From: Sandaracinobacteroides sp039808025
Lineage (GTDB): Bacteria > Pseudomonadota > Alphaproteobacteria > Sphingomonadales > Sphingomonadaceae
Direction: 5' to 3'
DNA: 64,000 nucleotides
Assembly: GCA_039808025.1 (NCBI GenBank)
Contig: JBDHSK010000007.1
Coordinates: 115,328 to 179,327 of the forward strand
Below the pieces are notes generated by a model, which was given only the letters and a program-made list of their open reading frames with translations, was not told where the DNA came from and made no database searches. Positions 61,751 to 64,000 of this stretch are shown here, one piece after another. Position 1 is the first letter of the stretch. Every line of letters starts with the position of its first letter. Both the position numbers and the translations under genes were made by a program.

Positions 61751-63004
61751 GTGCCGAGCGCATTGAAGAGGACGTTTACGGAAGAGGGCGTCGCGCGGAT
61801 GGCCGCGCCCCGATCGGGTCGCCGCGAGTTCGGCGATACGGTGCAGCGCGGGCTGCTGCTGCGCGTAAGCGAGACGGGTTTGAAATCGTGGTCGGTGATA
61901 TACAAGGTGCCCGGCGAACGCGGCATCTCTCCCGCCGGTCGCCCGCTAAAGGGATCGCAGAAGCGCATTACCATCGGTGCGTATCCGATGGTGGGCGTGG
62001 CGGCGGCGCGGGCAGAGGCGAGCAAGATCGTGGCGCAGGCGATGGCCGGGCGCGATCCTCGCCCAGAGAGGCAGGACGCCAATCTGGCCCGCCATACCAA
62101 CAGCGTGAAGGCGGTGTCCCAGCGCATGATCGAGCTGGCGAAGAAGCAGGTGGAGACATGGCCGCGCATGGAACAGGTGCTGCGCGACCATGTATGGCCC
62201 ACGCTGGGCAGCCGCCCCATCGCCGACATTACACAGGCCGATGTGCATGAGCTACTGGACAAGCTGGTCGCGGCGGACAAGCACGGCACCGCGCGCGAGG
62301 TCCGCAAGATGATGTCGCGGCTGCTGAACTACGCCGCCGAGAAGTCGCTTATCGCGGCGTCGCCAATGGCGGGCATGAAGCGCCGCGACCTGACGTTGCA
62401 GCCCAAGGAACGGGCGCTATCCGACGAAGAAATCCGCGCGGTTTGGATCGCGACCGGCAAGATGGGCTATCCGTTCGGGCATCTGGCCCGGATCGCGTTG
62501 CTGACAGGGCAGCGCAAGAGCGATTGGTCCGATGCCCGCTGGTCCGAGGTGGACGCCGCCGAGCAGTGGCTGTCCATTCCGAAGGAGCGGTTCAAGAGCC
62601 GTCGCGGGCATATCGTGCCGCTGGTCGGCGCGGCGTGGGATCTGGTCGAGGAGCTGCCCCGCTGGAACGGTCCCAATCCCTTCCTGTTCTCCACCACCGG
62701 CGGCGAGAAGGCGTCGGCGCTGGGCGACAAGCCGATGACCAAGCTGCGCGAGTTGGCGACCGAGGCTCTGCGCGAGATGCGGAAAGACCCGGAGGCGGTG
62801 CTGGAGCATTTCTCCGCGCACGACCTGAGGCGCACCTGCGAGACCCGCCTCGCCCGGCTGGGCTTCGCGCAGGAGGTGAGGGACGCCGTGCTGGGCCACG
62901 CCCAGTCGGGCTTGCAGCGCACCTATAACAAGCACGACTATCTGACCGAAAAGCGGGTGGCGCTGGAGGCATACGGCGCACACATCTTGGGGCTGGTGAA
63001 ATGA
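61751..63004 (+). CDS. int: Tyrosine integrase (P4-type, DUF4102)
   Basis: 417 residues. The N-terminal arm-binding DUF4102 domain (about 20-100, PGERGISPAGRPLK, ITIGAYPMVGVAAARAEASK), a core-binding SAM-like domain (about 100-200), and the catalytic domain: Arg in LTGQRKSDWSDARWSEVD, HxxR in HDLRRTCETRLARLG, H/W in VLGHAQSGLQ and Tyr in TYNKHDY. GAGGAGG precedes GTG 61751. It directs recombination at the tRNA-Gly site 160 bases upstream. It overlaps the next gene by 4 bases. Confidence 0.95.
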   Translation: MPSALKRTFTEEGVARMAAPRSGRREFGDTVQRGLLLRVSETGLKSWSVIYKVPGERGISPAGRPLKGSQKRITIGAYPMVGVAAARAEASKIVAQAMAGRDPRPERQDANLARHTNSVKAVSQRMIELAKKQVETWPRMEQVLRDHVWPTLGSRPIADITQADVHELLDKLVAADKHGTAREVRKMMSRLLNYAAEKSLIAASPMAGMKRRDLTLQPKERALSDEEIRAVWIATGKMGYPFGHLARIALLTGQRKSDWSDARWSEVDAAEQWLSIPKERFKSRRGHIVPLVGAAWDLVEELPRWNGPNPFLFSTTGGEKASALGDKPMTKLRELATEALREMRKDPEAVLEHFSAHDLRRTCETRLARLGFAQEVRDAVLGHAQSGLQRTYNKHDYLTEKRVALEAYGAHILGLVK

Positions 63005-63837
63005 CCCCGGACGAGTATCGAGCGGCGTTCCCGGCTTGGTTCACGGGCGAGCATGATCCCAGCTACCCAAGCTGGGAGGAATTGTTCGACGACGCCGACG
63101 CGCCGGACAACACGGGCGCGCTGATTGCCCGTGAGATGGACAAGATCGAGAATAAGATGCCCCTAGCGAGACGGTCGGGCATAGACTGGTTCGCCCACGT
63201 CGAGGGGATGCAGGGCCTGATCGACCGTTGCCGCGTCTCCTATTTTAGGGACTATCACGATTGGCTCGCCCGCAACGCGCCGATGGGATCGCGATGGCGT
63301 CCGCACGAGCGGCTCAGCCGCAATCACGCGGGCCAGCCCGACGGTCCCGACTACGGCGAGATGGCGGGCATGGGTTGGAACAACGTGCCGCCACAGATCG
63401 CACCGCCTTGGCCGCAGTTGTATGACGAGGACCACGCGAAGCCTGTCGCTGGGACCGGCAAGCGGGGCGGCAAGGATGGCATCATCCTCTACGGGATGGG
63501 CAATTTCTCTGACCGCCCCGTGGGGATCAAGCCGATGCGCCCGGTCTACCATCTCATCAACCGCTGGTGGCGGGACGAGCTTGGTTCCCCGTTCCGTCCC
63601 GAGTTCGCATTCGACGAGGACGTCAAGGTGAAGATGAAGCGTGAAGGAGACGACGAGGCAAAGTGGTTCTACGGCAGTGAGCGAGCGCACCGCGCGCGGC
63701 TTGCGATAGAAAAGCTCAATGCCGCCGCCCGCTTCCTCTGCCTCGCGCTGCAAGAGGTGGATTATCACTTCGGCCCGCGCCTGGCCGGGCTGGTGGCCCG
63801 CGACCAGTATCGTCACTCGGACACGGCTGGAAAGTAA
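63001..63837 (+). CDS. Hypothetical protein of the integrative element
   Basis: 278 residues; not recognised. ATG overlaps the integrase stop (ATGA), so they are co-translated. Visible segments: WEELFDDADAPDNTGALIAR (acidic), RVSYFRDYHDWLARNAPMGS, GIILYGMGNFSDRPVGIKPM, and a helical end. No signal peptide or membrane helix. It is cargo of the right-hand element; no function is proposed. Confidence 0.65.
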   Translation: MTPDEYRAAFPAWFTGEHDPSYPSWEELFDDADAPDNTGALIAREMDKIENKMPLARRSGIDWFAHVEGMQGLIDRCRVSYFRDYHDWLARNAPMGSRWRPHERLSRNHAGQPDGPDYGEMAGMGWNNVPPQIAPPWPQLYDEDHAKPVAGTGKRGGKDGIILYGMGNFSDRPVGIKPMRPVYHLINRWWRDELGSPFRPEFAFDEDVKVKMKREGDDEAKWFYGSERAHRARLAIEKLNAAARFLCLALQEVDYHFGPRLAGLVARDQYRHSDTAGK

Positions 63838-63988
63838 CCGCCCAAGCCCGATGTAACCGCTCGGTCCATGTTTCCCGCCGTCCAACAACTAGCGGAGGCC
63901 CGGCGGATGACCGAGCGTTTCATTGGACTTGTAACGGTTTTGTGCCGGTCGCCTGAGCGTTTAGAGCTCGCGACAGGAGACCGACGAG

Positions 63989-64000
63989 ATGATGAAGCAT
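63989..64000 (+). CDS. Start of a further gene (partial)
   Basis: AGGAGA lies 9 bases before ATG ATG AAG CAT (63989-64000), which would be the first codons of the next gene on the element. Only four codons are inside the window, so nothing more can be said. Confidence 0.3.

Overview
The window looks like a chromosomal segment of an alphaproteobacterium, most probably a sphingomonad (Novosphingobium, Sphingobium or Sphingopyxis type). The evidence is high GC, many TonB-dependent receptors, a PEPxxWA-CTERM exported protein, an alphaproteobacterial LexA box (GTTC-N7-GTTC) before a Y-family polymerase, and a dense aromatic/steroid-type catabolic locus. The species cannot be fixed from the sequence alone.

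Region 1 (1-1033) is host backbone: the start of a thiamine-diphosphate enzyme gene that runs off the left edge, then tRNA-Ser(GGA). Region 2 (about 1034-18300) is an eroded integrative/defence island starting at the tRNA-Ser 3' end. It holds the C-terminal remnant of a recombinase that reads into the tRNA, an IS5-family insertion, and a DNA methylase pseudogene with an internal stop joined to a conjugation (TraD-like) remnant. A tightly overlapping leftward operon follows (HigA-like regulator, MmeI-like DNA methyltransferase, SF2 helicase, GIY-YIG/T5orf172-like protein, SIR2, HerA). After that come a DUF2924 remnant, a barnase/RelE-like nuclease gene, a seven-repeat CRISPR array without cas genes, a relic of a second helicase copy, and a Gabija-like pair (OLD/TOPRIM nuclease plus UvrD-like helicase).

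Region 3 (18672-31167) is uptake and envelope functions: a secreted tyrosine phosphatase, three TonB receptors with partners (a cupin protein, a DUF6607 protein), a Crp/Fnr regulator with an FNR-like box nearby, a PEP-CTERM protein and a DUF1810 protein. Region 4 (31388-36777) is a four-gene co-directional module: HExxH metallopeptidase, metallo-beta-lactamase-fold hydrolase, an unrecognised protein and a membrane-anchored protein. It matches no system I know and is a second candidate for something undescribed.

Region 5 (36914-61167) is catabolic, interrupted by an SOS-regulated Y-family polymerase with a small cysteine-rich partner. It contains two KstD-like flavoproteins, six SDRs, a Baeyer-Villiger-type monooxygenase, a Rieske oxygenase, an acyl-CoA ligase, an amidohydrolase-fold protein lacking metal ligands, an amidase, an OYE-type reductase, a SnoaL-like protein, a TonB receptor and an MFS transporter, ending in two overlapping Lrp/AsnC regulators. 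Two large transcription units diverge from 50721-50830, where there is a palindromic operator candidate. The enzyme set suggests oxidation and ring opening of an alicyclic or steroid/terpenoid-like substrate; the substrate is an inference.

Region 6 (61545-64000) is the left end of a second integrative element: a tRNA-Gly 3'-end repeat (att), a tyrosine integrase and an unknown gene. It continues beyond the right edge.
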